A stretch of 64,000 bases of DNA from Sulfuriferula plumbiphila (GCF_009938015.1 NZ_AP021884.1:3102585-3166584), one strand, 5' to 3'. Numbered from the stretch's first letter, positions 46,517 through 57,792 are shown. Translations and numbers: made by a program. The notes: generated by a model from the letters alone, not told the origin.

Positions 46517-48008
46517 ATGAGGCTTGCTTACCCAGGGGAAACCCGTTTGAATAGCAGCCATGAAGAGAGCGGCTCCCATCCCGTGTCGAGCGCACTGATC
46601 CTGCGCTCATTGCGGCTGCCCGGCATGGTGCTGGGCAGCGTGGTGATTGTGACCCTGGCGTTGATGACGCTCACCGCATGGCGCGCCGAAACCCGCATCG
46701 GCACAGTGCAGTTGCACATGCAGAATATTCTCGCACTGCAGGCACTCTCCATGCATATGGAACACGACTATTTGCGCCTGGCGAACCCGCAGGCACCGCT
46801 CCCGGCGCGTGTCCAGAAGGCGCTGGACAAACAGCTGGCCGCCATCATTGCGGCAGACCACGCGCGCGTGGCCGACACCCCCGCGGTATTGGGCCAGTTA
46901 CGGCAGTTGCTGGCGCGCCGGGATACCAGCCACGATACGCTGCTCTCCGCGCTGGCGCAGATTCATGATCGCATTACCCGCGAAACCAACGCCCATGCGG
47001 CACTGGTCAGCGACGTGGAACGCACCGCGCGCTTCGAATTCAATCTCGCGCTGACACTGGTAGTGGGATTACCCTTGCTGGCGCTGGCCATACTCTACCT
47101 GCTGCGCCATCGCGTGCAGTTACCGCTGCGCGACCTGAGCTGGCTCATGCAACGCCTGTCGCAGCAGGATTACGCCAGAGCCCCCACCGCCCACGCCGAT
47201 CCGATGATCAAGCCCCTGCTGCTGCGCTACAATCATCTGGTGAGCCGTCTGGCCGAGCTCGAAACCGAACACCAGAACCGCGAGACCCTGCTCGAACAGC
47301 AGGTACGTGCCGCCAGCACCACCCTGCTCACCCAGCAGCAGCATCTGGCGCAGGCGGAAAAACTGGCCAGCGTAGGCGAAGTCGCCGCCAGCATTGCACA
47401 CGAGCTGCGCAACCCGCTGTCCGGCATCCAGATGGCGCTGGCCAATCTGCGCCGTGAAACCGAATCGGCTGACCACGTTGAGCGCCTGGACATGATCCTG
47501 GATGAAATCAACCGCATCACCCGCCTGCTCAATGGCCTGCTGGATCAGGCTCGGCACCGTCCCGAAGCCACCAGCGAAGTGAATCTGGCCGAACTGTGCA
47601 GCACCCTGGCCAGCCTTGTCCATTACCTGTTGCCGCCCGGCATCACCCTGGCGACCGACGTCCCCATGGATTTGCGCTGCGTGGTTGCGGCCGATGGCCT
47701 GCGCCAGGCCTTGCTCAACCTGATCCTCAACGCGCGCAACGCGCTGGGCAGCAGGACGGGCAGTATCCGCCTCGCCGCGCAGCCCAGTGAAGATGGCATC
47801 GAAATCAGCGTCACCGACAGCGGCAGCGGCTTTCCCGATACACTGCTCAGCCACGGCCCGCGCCCGTTCATCAGCGGCCACGAATCCGGTACCGGACTCG
47901 GACTGGCAATCACGCGCCGTTTTGTAACCGGTCTGGGGGGGCGCATTACCCTGGACAACCCATCCACAGGTGGCGCGCGCGTCACCCTCTACCTGCCTTG
48001 TGCCACCC

Positions 48009-48016
<8 letters not shown>
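46517..48016 (+). CDS. Sensor histidine kinase
   Basis: The 499-residue membrane kinase has two membrane segments (about 36-55 and 178-196) around a periplasmic, mostly helical sensor domain of 120 residues. A HAMP-like region and a coiled coil follow. The H-box is ASIAHELRNPLSG (H295) and the ATP-binding domain has NLILNARNALG, VTDSGSGFPD and GTGLGLAITRRF. It probably phosphorylates the NtrC-type regulator, whose gene overlaps its 3' end by eight bases. The signal is unknown. Confidence 0.92.
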
Positions 48017-49415
<1,399 letters not shown>

Positions 49416-49607
49416 ACCGGGAAACGGCGATTGAATCCGCCGCAGATTACACGGATTCACACAGCGTTTGAGGCGGTTGCCGGTGATGGGCACCATCAGC
49501 CACGGGCTTATCAAGTTCAGTTCCGCTACCCATGGTTTAATAATCCGGGTACATCGACGACTGCTTTTTTCAGGCTGAAACATCCGGTTTAGAGGGCAAG
49601 CACCCCA

Positions 49608-49657
49608 GGGGGATATCAGCCTAATTTTTTCATGCGCCGGGTGATATCCCCCGGCGC
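49608..49657. other. Two mutually exclusive hairpins
   Basis: GGGGGATATCA (49608-49618) pairs perfectly with TGATATCCCCC (49642-49652), while GCGCCGGG (49634-49641) pairs perfectly with CCCGGCGC (49650-49657). The second arm of one overlaps the other, so both cannot form together. It lies between the regulator gene and the next sigma-54 promoter. A switch or a terminator is possible; no T-tract follows. Confidence 0.5.
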
Positions 49658-49706
49658 GCACTTATCCAGACAGGATTTATTATTTGCTTTCAAGTGCCTG
49701 TGGTCT

Positions 49707-49722
49707 TGGCACGGATGCTGCT
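49707..49722 (+). promoter_or_regulatory. Sigma-54 promoter upstream of PRC-barrel operon
   Basis: TGGCACG-GATG-CTGCT has a perfect -24 half, GG and GC exactly 10 bases apart, and one mismatch (CTGC for TTGC). It faces the PRC-barrel gene, with a leader of about 230 bases. Confidence 0.6.
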
Positions 49723-49962
49723 GCATTCACGCCAAAGGCACACGCTCCTACCCGCGTACAGAGTTCGGCCCAGTGAAGGAGAACGCAAGGCGCGCTTCAG
49801 CCAGGACGCCAGCATCCCCTTCGAGGAAGCGCAAGATTGATTTCCTGGCCAACACCACAACCCCAGGTCAAAAAAGGAGTTTCCGGCCTGGCAAAAAACA
49901 GAAAACCATGATTCCGGTTCAGCAACCGTGTTGTACCAACCCTCAAATTCAGGAGCATCAGC

Positions 49963-50352
49963 ATGAAATCCAATGTACTCGCAGCCATTCTCGCCACCTC
50001 GATTATGTCCTTAACCGGCATGGTGCATGCTGCACCTGTCGCAGGTTCCGAAACCGTGGGGGTAACCGTCCAGGAGGCAAGCATCGCCGCAGTGGGCTGG
50101 AGTGCGCAGAAACAAATCCTGCACAAACCGGTCTATAACGACGATAAGAAAAAAATCGGCGTCATTGAAGACATTATCGTGTCACCCGAAAATTCGGTTT
50201 CCTACGCAGTTGTCGGCGGCTTCCTCGGCATTGACCGTCACGATGTGCTGATCCCGTTCAGCCAGTTCAGGGCAGAAGGGCGCAAATACTTGCTGCCGGG
50301 TGCAAACAAGGCCATGCTCAAATCCTTGCCTGCATTCAAGTACACCAAATAG
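49963..50352 (+). CDS. Exported PRC-barrel domain protein
   Basis: The 129-residue product has a signal peptide (VLAAILATSIMSLTGMVHA) and one PRC-barrel domain: KPVYNDDKKKIGVIEDIIVS and YAVVGGFLGIDRHDVLIPFS. PRC barrels bind small partners or other proteins; exported ones are common in stress-related loci. It is the first gene after the sigma-54 promoter and probably leads an operon with the genes that follow. Confidence 0.82.
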   Translation: MKSNVLAAILATSIMSLTGMVHAAPVAGSETVGVTVQEASIAAVGWSAQKQILHKPVYNDDKKKIGVIEDIIVSPENSVSYAVVGGFLGIDRHDVLIPFSQFRAEGRKYLLPGANKAMLKSLPAFKYTK

Positions 50353-50420
50353 TGCAGTCAATTGTGGGGTGGCCTGCGCACCCGTTTTCAACCGCCATTG
50401 GCTCAAACAAGGAGCTCGTT

Positions 50421-50795
50421 ATGAGGCGTCGCTTTTTTCCCATGCTCACCGCTGCCACCCTGGCATTGATGCTGGCCGGTTGCGCCAGCGTTGCGCCGCC
50501 GGCACCGGTCACAGTTCCCGATGTGATCCGCCTCAGTCGTGAGGGTGATCCGCCTGAACAGATTATCCAGCGCATGCGCGACGCCGGCATGGTCTACCGC
50601 CTCAAAGCCAGCCAGTTCGCGCGCCTGCACCAGCAGGGCGTGCCCGATGCCGTGCTGGATTACATGCAGCACACCTACCTTGAAGCCGTGCGCCGCGATC
50701 AGCGTCTGCAGGACTGGAATCGCTGGTGGCCGGGACCGGACGGCTATTTTTACGGCGGTTGCTACTATGGATCATGGCCCTACGGCTGCTACTGA
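50421..50795 (+). CDS. Small lipoprotein
   Basis: The 124-residue protein begins MRRRFFPMLTAATLALMLAG, followed by the lipobox cysteine (LMLAGC). The mature part holds VPDVIRLSREGDPPEQIIQR and GVPDAVLDYMQHTYLEAVRR, a helical pattern seen in small outer-membrane lipoproteins. The tail is rich in W, Y and G (GYFYGGCYYGSWPYGCY). AAGGAG lies before ATG 50421. Function is unknown. Confidence 0.75.
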   Translation: MRRRFFPMLTAATLALMLAGCASVAPPAPVTVPDVIRLSREGDPPEQIIQRMRDAGMVYRLKASQFARLHQQGVPDAVLDYMQHTYLEAVRRDQRLQDWNRWWPGPDGYFYGGCYYGSWPYGCY

Positions 50796-50894
50796 TTCCA
50801 TGTTGCATTCAAGCGAATACGGCGTTGCCAGGCCTTGCCTTCACCTGAATGCCACATGGAATGGAGCGCGTGGCACGCATTATCAAACTGACAC

Positions 50895-51197
50895 ATGAGC
50901 CCGTTCAAAAACCTTTCGTCGCATATTTTGCAGGCCTCAGCCTCGATGGTGGGCGTTTGCATGATGATTCTCAGCATCGTCAAGCTCATTCATATGGGTG
51001 GGACCATGAGCAGGCTGGTGGACAAAATACTCGGCTTCGACAATGTGGTGTTTCTGCTCAGCGCCATCCTGTCCTATGCCTCAATGCGCTATGAGCGGAG
51101 GGCTGTGCACCTTGAAAATCTGGCTGACAGCATGTTTATAGTGGGACTGATCTGCATGACGGCGGCCTCGCTTGTGCTTTCTTTCGAGATACTCTGA
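50895..51197 (+). CDS. Small membrane protein of unknown function
   Basis: The 100-residue protein has three hydrophobic segments (about 13-32, 50-62 and 78-98) with a basic loop (YERRAVHLENLADSM) between the last two. No family is recognised. It ends two bases before the Rieske gene and is probably cotranslated with it, so it may serve as a membrane partner. Confidence 0.65.
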   Translation: MSPFKNLSSHILQASASMVGVCMMILSIVKLIHMGGTMSRLVDKILGFDNVVFLLSAILSYASMRYERRAVHLENLADSMFIVGLICMTAASLVLSFEIL

Positions 51198-51199
51198 AA

Positions 51200-51796
51200 A
51201 TGATCGAGACGACAGAAATCGACATGAACCGCAGGCGGTTCCTGATTGCCGCCACCGCTGCGATTGCAGGCGCAGGGTTGGTGATGACCGCCTATCCATT
51301 CGTGATGAGCATGATGCCGAGCCAGAAAGCACTGGCGGCGGGCGGGCCAGTCGAAGCGGATATCCGTCCGATAGAGCCAGGCATGTTGGTTACCTTCACA
51401 TGGCGTGAGCAGCCGGTATGGGTTCTGCATCGCACCCGGGCAATGCTCGACAGGCTGGGCAAGCATGATCAGCTGTTGCTCGATCCGCTGTCACTGGAGC
51501 CCCAACAGCCCGTTTATTGCCGGAACGCGACCCGCTCAATCAAGCCGGAATATCTGGTCGTAATCGGCATCTGCACTCACCTCGGCTGCGTTCCAACCTA
51601 CCGCAGGGATGTGGGAGCAGCTGATTTGGGGGCAAATTGGCCGGGGGGCTTTTTCTGTCCCTGCCACGGTTCCAAATACGATCTGGCGGCTCGTGTATTC
51701 AAAGACGTGCCGGCGCCGCTCAACCTGAAGATTCCGCAACATACTTACCTGAGCGAGACGCGCATATTGATCGGCACAGACAAGAAAGCAAGCTAG
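51200..51796 (+). CDS. Rieske iron-sulfur protein (orphan, PetA-like)
   Basis: The 198-residue protein begins with a Tat-like RRRF and a membrane anchor (LIAATAAIAGAGLVMTAYPF). The [2Fe-2S] motifs CTHLGC (C125, H127, C130) and CPCHGS (C153, C155, H156) are complete, as in the Rieske subunit of cytochrome bc1. No cytochrome b or c1 gene is near, and the hinge and spacing differ little from PetA. It may serve another membrane redox chain, or duplicate a petABC elsewhere. Its position between a small membrane protein and a glucoamylase is unusual. Confidence 0.88.
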   Translation: MIETTEIDMNRRRFLIAATAAIAGAGLVMTAYPFVMSMMPSQKALAAGGPVEADIRPIEPGMLVTFTWREQPVWVLHRTRAMLDRLGKHDQLLLDPLSLEPQQPVYCRNATRSIKPEYLVVIGICTHLGCVPTYRRDVGAADLGANWPGGFFCPCHGSKYDLAARVFKDVPAPLNLKIPQHTYLSETRILIGTDKKAS

Positions 51797-51879
51797 AAAC
51801 CGAAGATGAAGACCCAGCCGCTGTCGTTTTTATTTGGAAACGAAAACAGCTGACCGCAACTTCCCCAAGCAGAGGATCA

Positions 51880-54258
51880 ATGGAAAAGCACATCCCGCAA
51901 CCTTCAGGCAAAGCGCCTGCGCCGCGCTGGCGCAGTCCTGCCTGGGCATCCGCGCGCAAGGATATGGTAGGCACCGCACTGGGCGCTTCACGGCTGTGGT
52001 TCAGTGTGGCGCAGGGAATCGTCAGCGAGGTGTATTACCCGCGCCTCGATATTCCCCAGCTCAAGGACCTCGGCTTCATCGTCGCCGATGACCAGGGCTT
52101 CTGGCAGGAATTGCGCAGACTACCCGGCTACACCCTGGAATTCGTCGCGCCAGGCATCCCGGCGCTGACCATCCGCCACCAGCACCCGCGCTTCAGCCTG
52201 CGCCTCGGAATCTGTCCCGATCCGCAGCGCGATGTGCTGCTGCTGGACATCGAACTCGACGGCGATGCGGCGCTACGCCCTTATCTGCTCGCCGCTCCCC
52301 GTCTGGGCGGCGATGCCCATGTCAACTGCGCCTGGACGGATAGCTGGGAAGGCCGGCCGTTGCTGTGGGCGGAACAAGGTCCGTTCGGCCTGGCGCTGAT
52401 GTGTGCAGACGCCGACGGACTACCCGGTTTTGGCATGCGCTCGGTGGGCTGCGTAGGTGAAAGCGATTTATGGCAGGACTTCGACCGCCACCAGCGCATG
52501 ACCTGGGAATTTACCAAAACCGACCCGGGCGAAGTGGCGCTGGCCGGCGAACTGCCGCGCCGCTGTACCCTGGCGCTGGGTCTGGGCAGCAGCAAGGAAG
52601 CCGCGGCAACCCTGGCATGGAGTGCATTGATGCAGGGTTTCGAGTCAGCCTGGCAAGGCCAGTGTGAGGACTGGGCTGGCTGGCAAAAAAACTGGCAACA
52701 GCCGCCTGCGCTCGCCGCCCTGCCGGACGCAGCGCGCCAGTTGCTGCAACGCTCCGCGAGCGTACTCAAGGTGCACCAGGATCGCACCTACCCCGGTGCC
52801 GTGGTCGCCAGCCTGTCGGTGCCCTGGGGCGAATCCAGCTCGAGCCAGGGCGGCTACCATCTGGTGTGGTCACGCGATCTGGTGGAGACCGCGGGCGCGT
52901 TGCTGGCCATGGATAAACTCGACGATACGCGGGCCATATTGTGCTACCTGATCGCCACCCAGCAGGCCGACGGCCACTGGCTGCAAAATCAGTGGCTGGG
53001 CGGAAAACCGTTCTGGCAGGGCATCCAGCTTGACGAAACCGCGTTCCCGGTATTGCTGGCCGCAGCCCTGCATGCACGCGGCGCGCTGGCGCAGATTCCG
53101 GTGCACGACACGGTACGCCGCGCGCTCAACTTCATCGTGCGCCAGGGCCCGGCCACCGGCCAGGACCGCTGGGAAGAAGACGCCGGCATCAACCCCTTCA
53201 CCCTGGCCGTGGCCATCGCCGCGCTGGTGGAAGGTGGCGCATTGCTGGAAGGTCGCGAGCGCGATTGCGCGCTGATGCTGGCGGATTACTGGAATGCCCG
53301 GCTCGAGGACTGGACCTGGGTGGAACACACGGAACTGGCGCGCAGCCTCGAAGTGCCCGGCTATTATCTGCGCAGCGCCCCCACCGACGCGCTCTGCCAC
53401 GACGGCGCCAGACACGAACACCTGCTCATCAAAAACCGCGCCATCGATCCCGATTTGCCCGCCGACGAACAACTGGCAACCGATTTTCTGCAACTGGTGC
53501 GCTATGGTCTGCGCGATGCCCGCGACCCGCGCATCGTGGCGAGCGTGACCGCCATCGACAAGCTGCTCAAGACCGACACGCCCAACGGCCCGGTATGGCA
53601 CCGCTACAACGGCGATGGTTATGGCGAGCACGCCGACGGCAGCGCCTTCGACGGCAGCGGGCACGGACGCGGCTGGCCACTGCTCACCGGCGAGCGCGGC
53701 CATTACGCGCTGCTGGCCGGAGAAGATGCCTTGCCCTACATCGAGGCCATGGCCGCCATGACCGGCAGCGGCGGCCTGCTGCCGGAACAGGTATGGGATA
53801 CCGATCCCATCCCCGCGCGCGGCCTCTATCCGGGCCAGCCCAGCGGTTCCGCCATGCCGCTGGTGTGGGCGCACGCCGAGTACATCAAGCTGTGCCTGAG
53901 TCATGCCCAGGGTTATCCGGTGGATCGCCCGGTACAGACCTGGCTGCGCTATCGCGGCCAGCGCCCGCACATTCCCTATTACCTGTGGCGCCTGAAACAA
54001 CGCCTGCGCAACCTGCCCGCAGGCAAGGAACTGCGCCTGCTGCTGCACGCTCCGGCGCGCGTGCACTGGGGACGCAACGGCTGGCAGGAGATTGCCGACG
54101 TGGACACGCAGGACTGGGGACTGGCGCATATCGCCGTCCTGCCGACTATGCTGCTGAATCCCGGTGACACGCTGGAATTCACGCTGTACTGGCCGGACAG
54201 CGGACAATGGCAGGGTGAGGATTTTCAGATTCGCATTGTTTTAAACATGGCAGTTTAG
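51880..54258 (+). CDS. GH15 glucoamylase-like glucan hydrolase
   Basis: The 792-residue protein has a glucodextranase-type N-terminal beta domain (MVGTALGASRLWFSVAQGIV, VYYPRLDIPQLKDLGFIV) and an (alpha/alpha)6 catalytic domain with GGYHLVWSRDLVETAGALLA, EEDAGINPFTLAVAIAAL and GRGWPLLTGERGHYALLAG. No signal peptide is seen, so the enzyme is likely cytosolic and could act on glycogen or trehalose-like glucans to release glucose. ATG 51880 has AGAGG before it. Its stop codon forms the first base pair of palindromic element copy 2. Confidence 0.88.
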   Translation: MEKHIPQPSGKAPAPRWRSPAWASARKDMVGTALGASRLWFSVAQGIVSEVYYPRLDIPQLKDLGFIVADDQGFWQELRRLPGYTLEFVAPGIPALTIRHQHPRFSLRLGICPDPQRDVLLLDIELDGDAALRPYLLAAPRLGGDAHVNCAWTDSWEGRPLLWAEQGPFGLALMCADADGLPGFGMRSVGCVGESDLWQDFDRHQRMTWEFTKTDPGEVALAGELPRRCTLALGLGSSKEAAATLAWSALMQGFESAWQGQCEDWAGWQKNWQQPPALAALPDAARQLLQRSASVLKVHQDRTYPGAVVASLSVPWGESSSSQGGYHLVWSRDLVETAGALLAMDKLDDTRAILCYLIATQQADGHWLQNQWLGGKPFWQGIQLDETAFPVLLAAALHARGALAQIPVHDTVRRALNFIVRQGPATGQDRWEEDAGINPFTLAVAIAALVEGGALLEGRERDCALMLADYWNARLEDWTWVEHTELARSLEVPGYYLRSAPTDALCHDGARHEHLLIKNRAIDPDLPADEQLATDFLQLVRYGLRDARDPRIVASVTAIDKLLKTDTPNGPVWHRYNGDGYGEHADGSAFDGSGHGRGWPLLTGERGHYALLAGEDALPYIEAMAAMTGSGGLLPEQVWDTDPIPARGLYPGQPSGSAMPLVWAHAEYIKLCLSHAQGYPVDRPVQTWLRYRGQRPHIPYYLWRLKQRLRNLPAGKELRLLLHAPARVHWGRNGWQEIADVDTQDWGLAHIAVLPTMLLNPGDTLEFTLYWPDSGQWQGEDFQIRIVLNMAV

Positions 54259-54372
54259 CCACGGAGAACACGGAGGGGAAAACCAGAAGGAAAAATCCAA
54301 GACACCTCCCCCGGCCTGATTTTTGCCTTTATGACTTTTGCCTTCATTATTTTTCTCCGTGCTCTCCGTGGC
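54258..54372. repeat. Dispersed palindromic element, copy 2
   Basis: GCCACGGAGAACACGGAG (54258-54275) and CTCCGTGCTCTCCGTGGC (54355-54372) pair at 17 of 18 positions. The interior holds AAGGAAAAATCCAAG and TTTTTGCCTTTATGACTTTT. It overlaps the stop codon of the GH15 gene. Related copies are at 17371 and 61591. Confidence 0.8.
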
Positions 54373-54543
54373 CAACTGCTTTTTTCCAGAATGACAGGAG
54401 AATGGTATGGACGCTTGCCCCCGGCGACGGGCTACTGAGGTGGCGTAGGGTGGGGCGAAGGTGGATCCTCATGGGCCGACGGCATCTAAGTGCCAAATCG
54501 GGAGGAACATGAAGTTCTTCACAGGCAAACCCGAGGATCCATC

Positions 54544-55174
54544 ATGAAGCATGGCGTAGTCGGCATTGATATTGCAAAACGGGTATTTCAACTGCATTGG
54601 GTTGATATTGAGACGGGAGAGATCGTGAGTTTGCAGCTCAAACGCGAGAAGTTTCTGGAGCATTTTGCCAGGCATCGTGATCGAAGCCCTGCGTGATCAG
54701 TGGCAGCGCATTACGGAGCTGGATATGCAAATCGCGGGAATTGAGCTCAAGCTTAAAAGCTGGTTAAAGGTGGACAAGGCGGCCCGCGCCATTGCTGACA
54801 TTCCCGGTGTGGGCCTGTTGACCGCCACCGCTGCGGTGGCCACGATGGGCGATGCCAAAGCCTTCAAGTCAGGCCGTGAGTTTGCGGCTTGGGTGGGCTT
54901 GGTGCCTGGGCAAACCGGCACGGGCGGGAAGACGAGGCTACTGGGCATCAGCAAGCGTGGTGACACCTATTTGCGAACCCTGCTCATCCACGGCGCCCGC
55001 TCGGTATTGGTACACGCCAAGCAACCTGGGGCGTGGGTTGACGAATTAGGCAAGCGCAGGCCATCCAATGTGGTGGTGGTCGCGCTGGCCAACAAGATGG
55101 CGCGAATGATCTGGGCGATGCTGGCCCATGACCGGGCGTACCAGGGCGACTGGGTCAGCATCAGGCCAGCATAG
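54544..55174 (+). pseudogene. IS110-family transposase with internal deletion
   Basis: The start MKHGVVGIDIAKRVFQLHWV carries the first Asp of the DEDD domain. From about 54670 a second frame gives ALRDQWQRITELDMQIAGIE, IADIPGVGLLTATAAVATMG and GREFAAWVGLVPGQTGTGGK, the C-terminal transposase_20 domain. About 150 central residues are missing and the two parts are in different frames, so the transposase is dead. The flanks (54440-54543 and 55175-55390) probably hold the element ends. No other gene lies in 55175-55464. Confidence 0.8.
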
Positions 55175-55464
55175 GGCCATGCACTGGGCAGTCAAAGAAT
55201 AACGAACACAGGAGTGAATGCTGAAAGGTTGCGATAGGTAATTGTGTGTGATGGCAAACAGGTCAGACCGTGGCTTGCTAAACCTGAATGATGAGCTGGA
55301 CATCAATAGTCCGCCAGGAGAATGAGGGGCAAGTCAGCGAATTCCATCGGGGCCCGCAGGGAAATAGCCTGCAACAAGGCCGGATATAGAACTGCAGTCT
55401 TGTCTTGTTTACCAAAACACAGCAAAAACCCTTGGCAATCGGGAAGCGTCCATATAGACCCATC

Positions 55465-56250
55465 ATGCTGACTATTGATTTGAGCGGGCGCCGGGCGCTG
55501 GTCACCGGTTCCAGTTCCGGCCTCGGTGAAGCCATCGCGATGGCCTTATCCAGCGCGGGCGCCCGGGTGGCGATTCACTATCGCAAGGAGCGTGCCGCCG
55601 CTGCTGCGGTGGTGGCGCGCATCGTCCAGCAAGGCGGCGCGGCGCAGGCGTTTCAGGCCGACATTTCCGTGATCGAAGAGGTATCACGACTTTTCACGGA
55701 AGTCGGCGCGGCATTCGGCGGACTGGATATTCTGGTCAACAACGCCGGCATGGACGGCGGCTCGGCCAATTGTGCGGACAGCGATCCCGGCCAGTGGACG
55801 CGCGTCATCGCGGTGGACCTGCACGGCCCTTACTACTGCGCGCGCCAGGCGCTGCAATGGATGCTGCCGCAGAAACGCGGGGTAATTATCAACATCACCT
55901 CGGTGCACGAATTCATCCCCTGGTCGGGCTACAGCGCCTACACCAGCGCCAAGGCGGGGCTGTCCATGTTCACCAAAACCCTCGCCCAGGAAGTGGCTGC
56001 GAGCGGCGTACGCGTGCTGGCCATCGCCCCCGGCGCCATCCGCACCCCGATCAACGCCGGCGTCTGGCAAGACCCGCAAGGGCTGGCCGACCTGGATCAG
56101 AAAATCGCCATGGGCCGGCTGGGCGAGCCGGACGAAATCGGCCAGGTCGCGGCTTTCCTGGCCAGCGACCTGGCCGGCTACATCACCGGCACCAGCATCG
56201 CAGTGGACGGCGGCATGCTGATCTACCCGGAATTCCGCCATGGCGGATGA
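55465..56250 (+). CDS. Short-chain dehydrogenase, glucose 1-dehydrogenase-like
   Basis: The 261-residue SDR has the cofactor loop VTGSSSGLGEAIAMAL, NNAGMDGGSANCAD, the catalytic NITSVHEFIPWSGYSAYTSA (S, then YxxxK) and YITGTSIAVDGGM at the end. It most resembles glucose 1-dehydrogenases, which oxidise glucose with NAD(P). The substrate is not proven. The stop overlaps the GMC oxidoreductase start by 11 bases, so the two are coupled. Start chosen at ATG 55465 where the fold begins; the ribosome site is weak. Confidence 0.85.
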   Translation: MLTIDLSGRRALVTGSSSGLGEAIAMALSSAGARVAIHYRKERAAAAAVVARIVQQGGAAQAFQADISVIEEVSRLFTEVGAAFGGLDILVNNAGMDGGSANCADSDPGQWTRVIAVDLHGPYYCARQALQWMLPQKRGVIINITSVHEFIPWSGYSAYTSAKAGLSMFTKTLAQEVAASGVRVLAIAPGAIRTPINAGVWQDPQGLADLDQKIAMGRLGEPDEIGQVAAFLASDLAGYITGTSIAVDGGMLIYPEFRHGG

Positions 56251-57790
56251 ACTGGATGCCGACCTGATCATCATCGGCAGCGGTGCCGGAGGCGGCACGC
56301 TGGCACGCGTGCTGGCAGCCGGCGGCATTTCCATCCTGGTGCTGGAACGGGGGGATTATCTGCCCAGGGAAAAAGCCAACTGGCAGGCGGAAGCGGTGTT
56401 TCACGCCCACCGCTATCATACCCGGGAGTACTGGCGCGATGGCGCGGGGCGCCCGTTTCAACCCGTCACCGGCTACCACGTGGGGGGCAACACCAAACTC
56501 TACGGGGCAGCCGTGCTGCGCCGCCGCGCCGAGGATTTCGTTGCGCGCCGCCACGTGGACGGCAGCACCCTGCACTGGCCGATTGGCTATGCAGACCTGA
56601 GTCCTTACTACGATGAAGCAGAGCGCTGGTACTACGCCCATGGCCTGGCCGGTGCCGATCCCACCGAGGCGCCGCGCGGCGCCTACCCATGGCCGCCGTT
56701 CACCCATGAACCTTACATTGCCGGAGTCGCGCGCCAGCTGGAAGCGCTCGGGCTGCATCCCTTTCCGCTGCCGTTGGCGCTGGATCGCGACGCAGCCCAT
56801 CCGCAGCAGAGCCCATGCATACGCTGCGACAGCTGCGACGGCTTCCCGTGCCTGGTGCACGCCAAGGGCGATGCGGAAACCTGTGGCGTGCGTCCCGCCC
56901 TGCAGCACGCTAACGTTCATCTCCTGCCTGGCACCCGGGTACAACGGCTCCTCACCAGCGCCGATGGCGCCCGCGTGGAGTGTGTGGAGGCGCAAGGCCC
57001 GCAGGGTGCGCGACGCTACCGCGCCCGCGTCATCGTCGTCGCCGCCGGTGCCGTCAACTCGGCAGCACTGTTACTGGCTTCGGCCAATACCCAGCACCCG
57101 CACGGGCTGGCGAATGGCAGCGACCAGCTCGGGCGCAACTACATGTGCCACCTCAACAGCGCCTGCATTGCCATCGATCCGCGCCGCCGCAACCCGACCG
57201 TGTTTCAGAAGACCATCGCCATCAACGATTTCTACAATGATGCGGGCAGCGCGGATTTCCCCTACCCGCTCGGCCATATTCAAAATCTCGGCAAGGTCAC
57301 CCCCGCCATCCTCAAGGCCCAGCGCCCGGCCTTGCCCTGGCCGCTGGCGCAGTGGGCGGCGCGACATTCGCTGGACTGGTGGCTGACCACGGAGGACATG
57401 CCGCGCCCGCACAACCGGGTTTCCCTGGATGCCGACGGCACCATCCGGCTGCACTATCAGCCTACCAACGCGGCCGCCCATCGGCGCCTGGTCGGGCGCT
57501 GGAAAAGCATCCTGAAACAGCTTGGCTACCCCTTCGTCTTCACCCAGCGCATGGGCATCGAGGCGGTGGCCCACCAGGTGGGCACGGCGCGTTTCGGCAC
57601 CGACCCCGGCCAAAGCGTGCTCGACCCCAATTGCAAGGCACATGAACTGGACAACCTGTACGTGGTGGATGCGTCGTTCATGCCCTCCATCGCCGCCGTC
57701 AACCCATCGCTGACCATCATGGCCAACGCGCTGCGCGTCGGCGCGCATCTGCGCCAGCGTTTCGCCCAGGGTGATTGGCGTACAGGTTGA
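56240..57790 (+). CDS. GMC-family FAD oxidoreductase
   Basis: The 516-residue protein has the FAD loop DLIIIGSGAGGGTLARVL, VLERGDYLPREKANWQAEAV and GYHVGGNTKLYGAA. The C-terminal VVDASFMPSIAAVNPSLTIM is typical of GMC enzymes, which oxidise alcohols and sugars. A central CIRCDSCDGFPCLVHAKG block holds four cysteines that could bind a metal or form disulfides. No signal peptide is visible. With the SDR it may form a two-step sugar oxidation. Confidence 0.88.
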   Translation: MADELDADLIIIGSGAGGGTLARVLAAGGISILVLERGDYLPREKANWQAEAVFHAHRYHTREYWRDGAGRPFQPVTGYHVGGNTKLYGAAVLRRRAEDFVARRHVDGSTLHWPIGYADLSPYYDEAERWYYAHGLAGADPTEAPRGAYPWPPFTHEPYIAGVARQLEALGLHPFPLPLALDRDAAHPQQSPCIRCDSCDGFPCLVHAKGDAETCGVRPALQHANVHLLPGTRVQRLLTSADGARVECVEAQGPQGARRYRARVIVVAAGAVNSAALLLASANTQHPHGLANGSDQLGRNYMCHLNSACIAIDPRRRNPTVFQKTIAINDFYNDAGSADFPYPLGHIQNLGKVTPAILKAQRPALPWPLAQWAARHSLDWWLTTEDMPRPHNRVSLDADGTIRLHYQPTNAAAHRRLVGRWKSILKQLGYPFVFTQRMGIEAVAHQVGTARFGTDPGQSVLDPNCKAHELDNLYVVDASFMPSIAAVNPSLTIMANALRVGAHLRQRFAQGDWRTG

Positions 57791-57792
57791 AA

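Larger units (their letters stand above)
49416..49962. other. Intergenic regulatory region
   Basis: No gene is supported in these 547 bases. It holds a common dispersed repeat (CCGCAGATTACACGGATTCA at 49439), the nested hairpins at 49608-49657 and a sigma-54 promoter at 49707. A piece near 49563 (CTGCTTTTTTCAGGCTGAA) recalls the outer flank of the palindromic elements. Confidence 0.5.

Noticed and set aside
50871-50886. TGGCACG-CATT-ATCA before the small membrane protein gene
   Set aside because: The -24 half is perfect but the -12 half lacks GC, so it is not a credible sigma-54 promoter.
55433-55447. Sigma-54-like TGGCAAT-CGGG-AAGC before the SDR gene
   Set aside because: Four mismatches to consensus, and the predicted transcript start would leave only a few bases before ATG 55465.
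55175-55464. Possible small gene between the IS110 remnant and the SDR gene
   Set aside because: Open frames are short, lack ribosome sites and fall in what are probably the transposon flank and the SDR leader.
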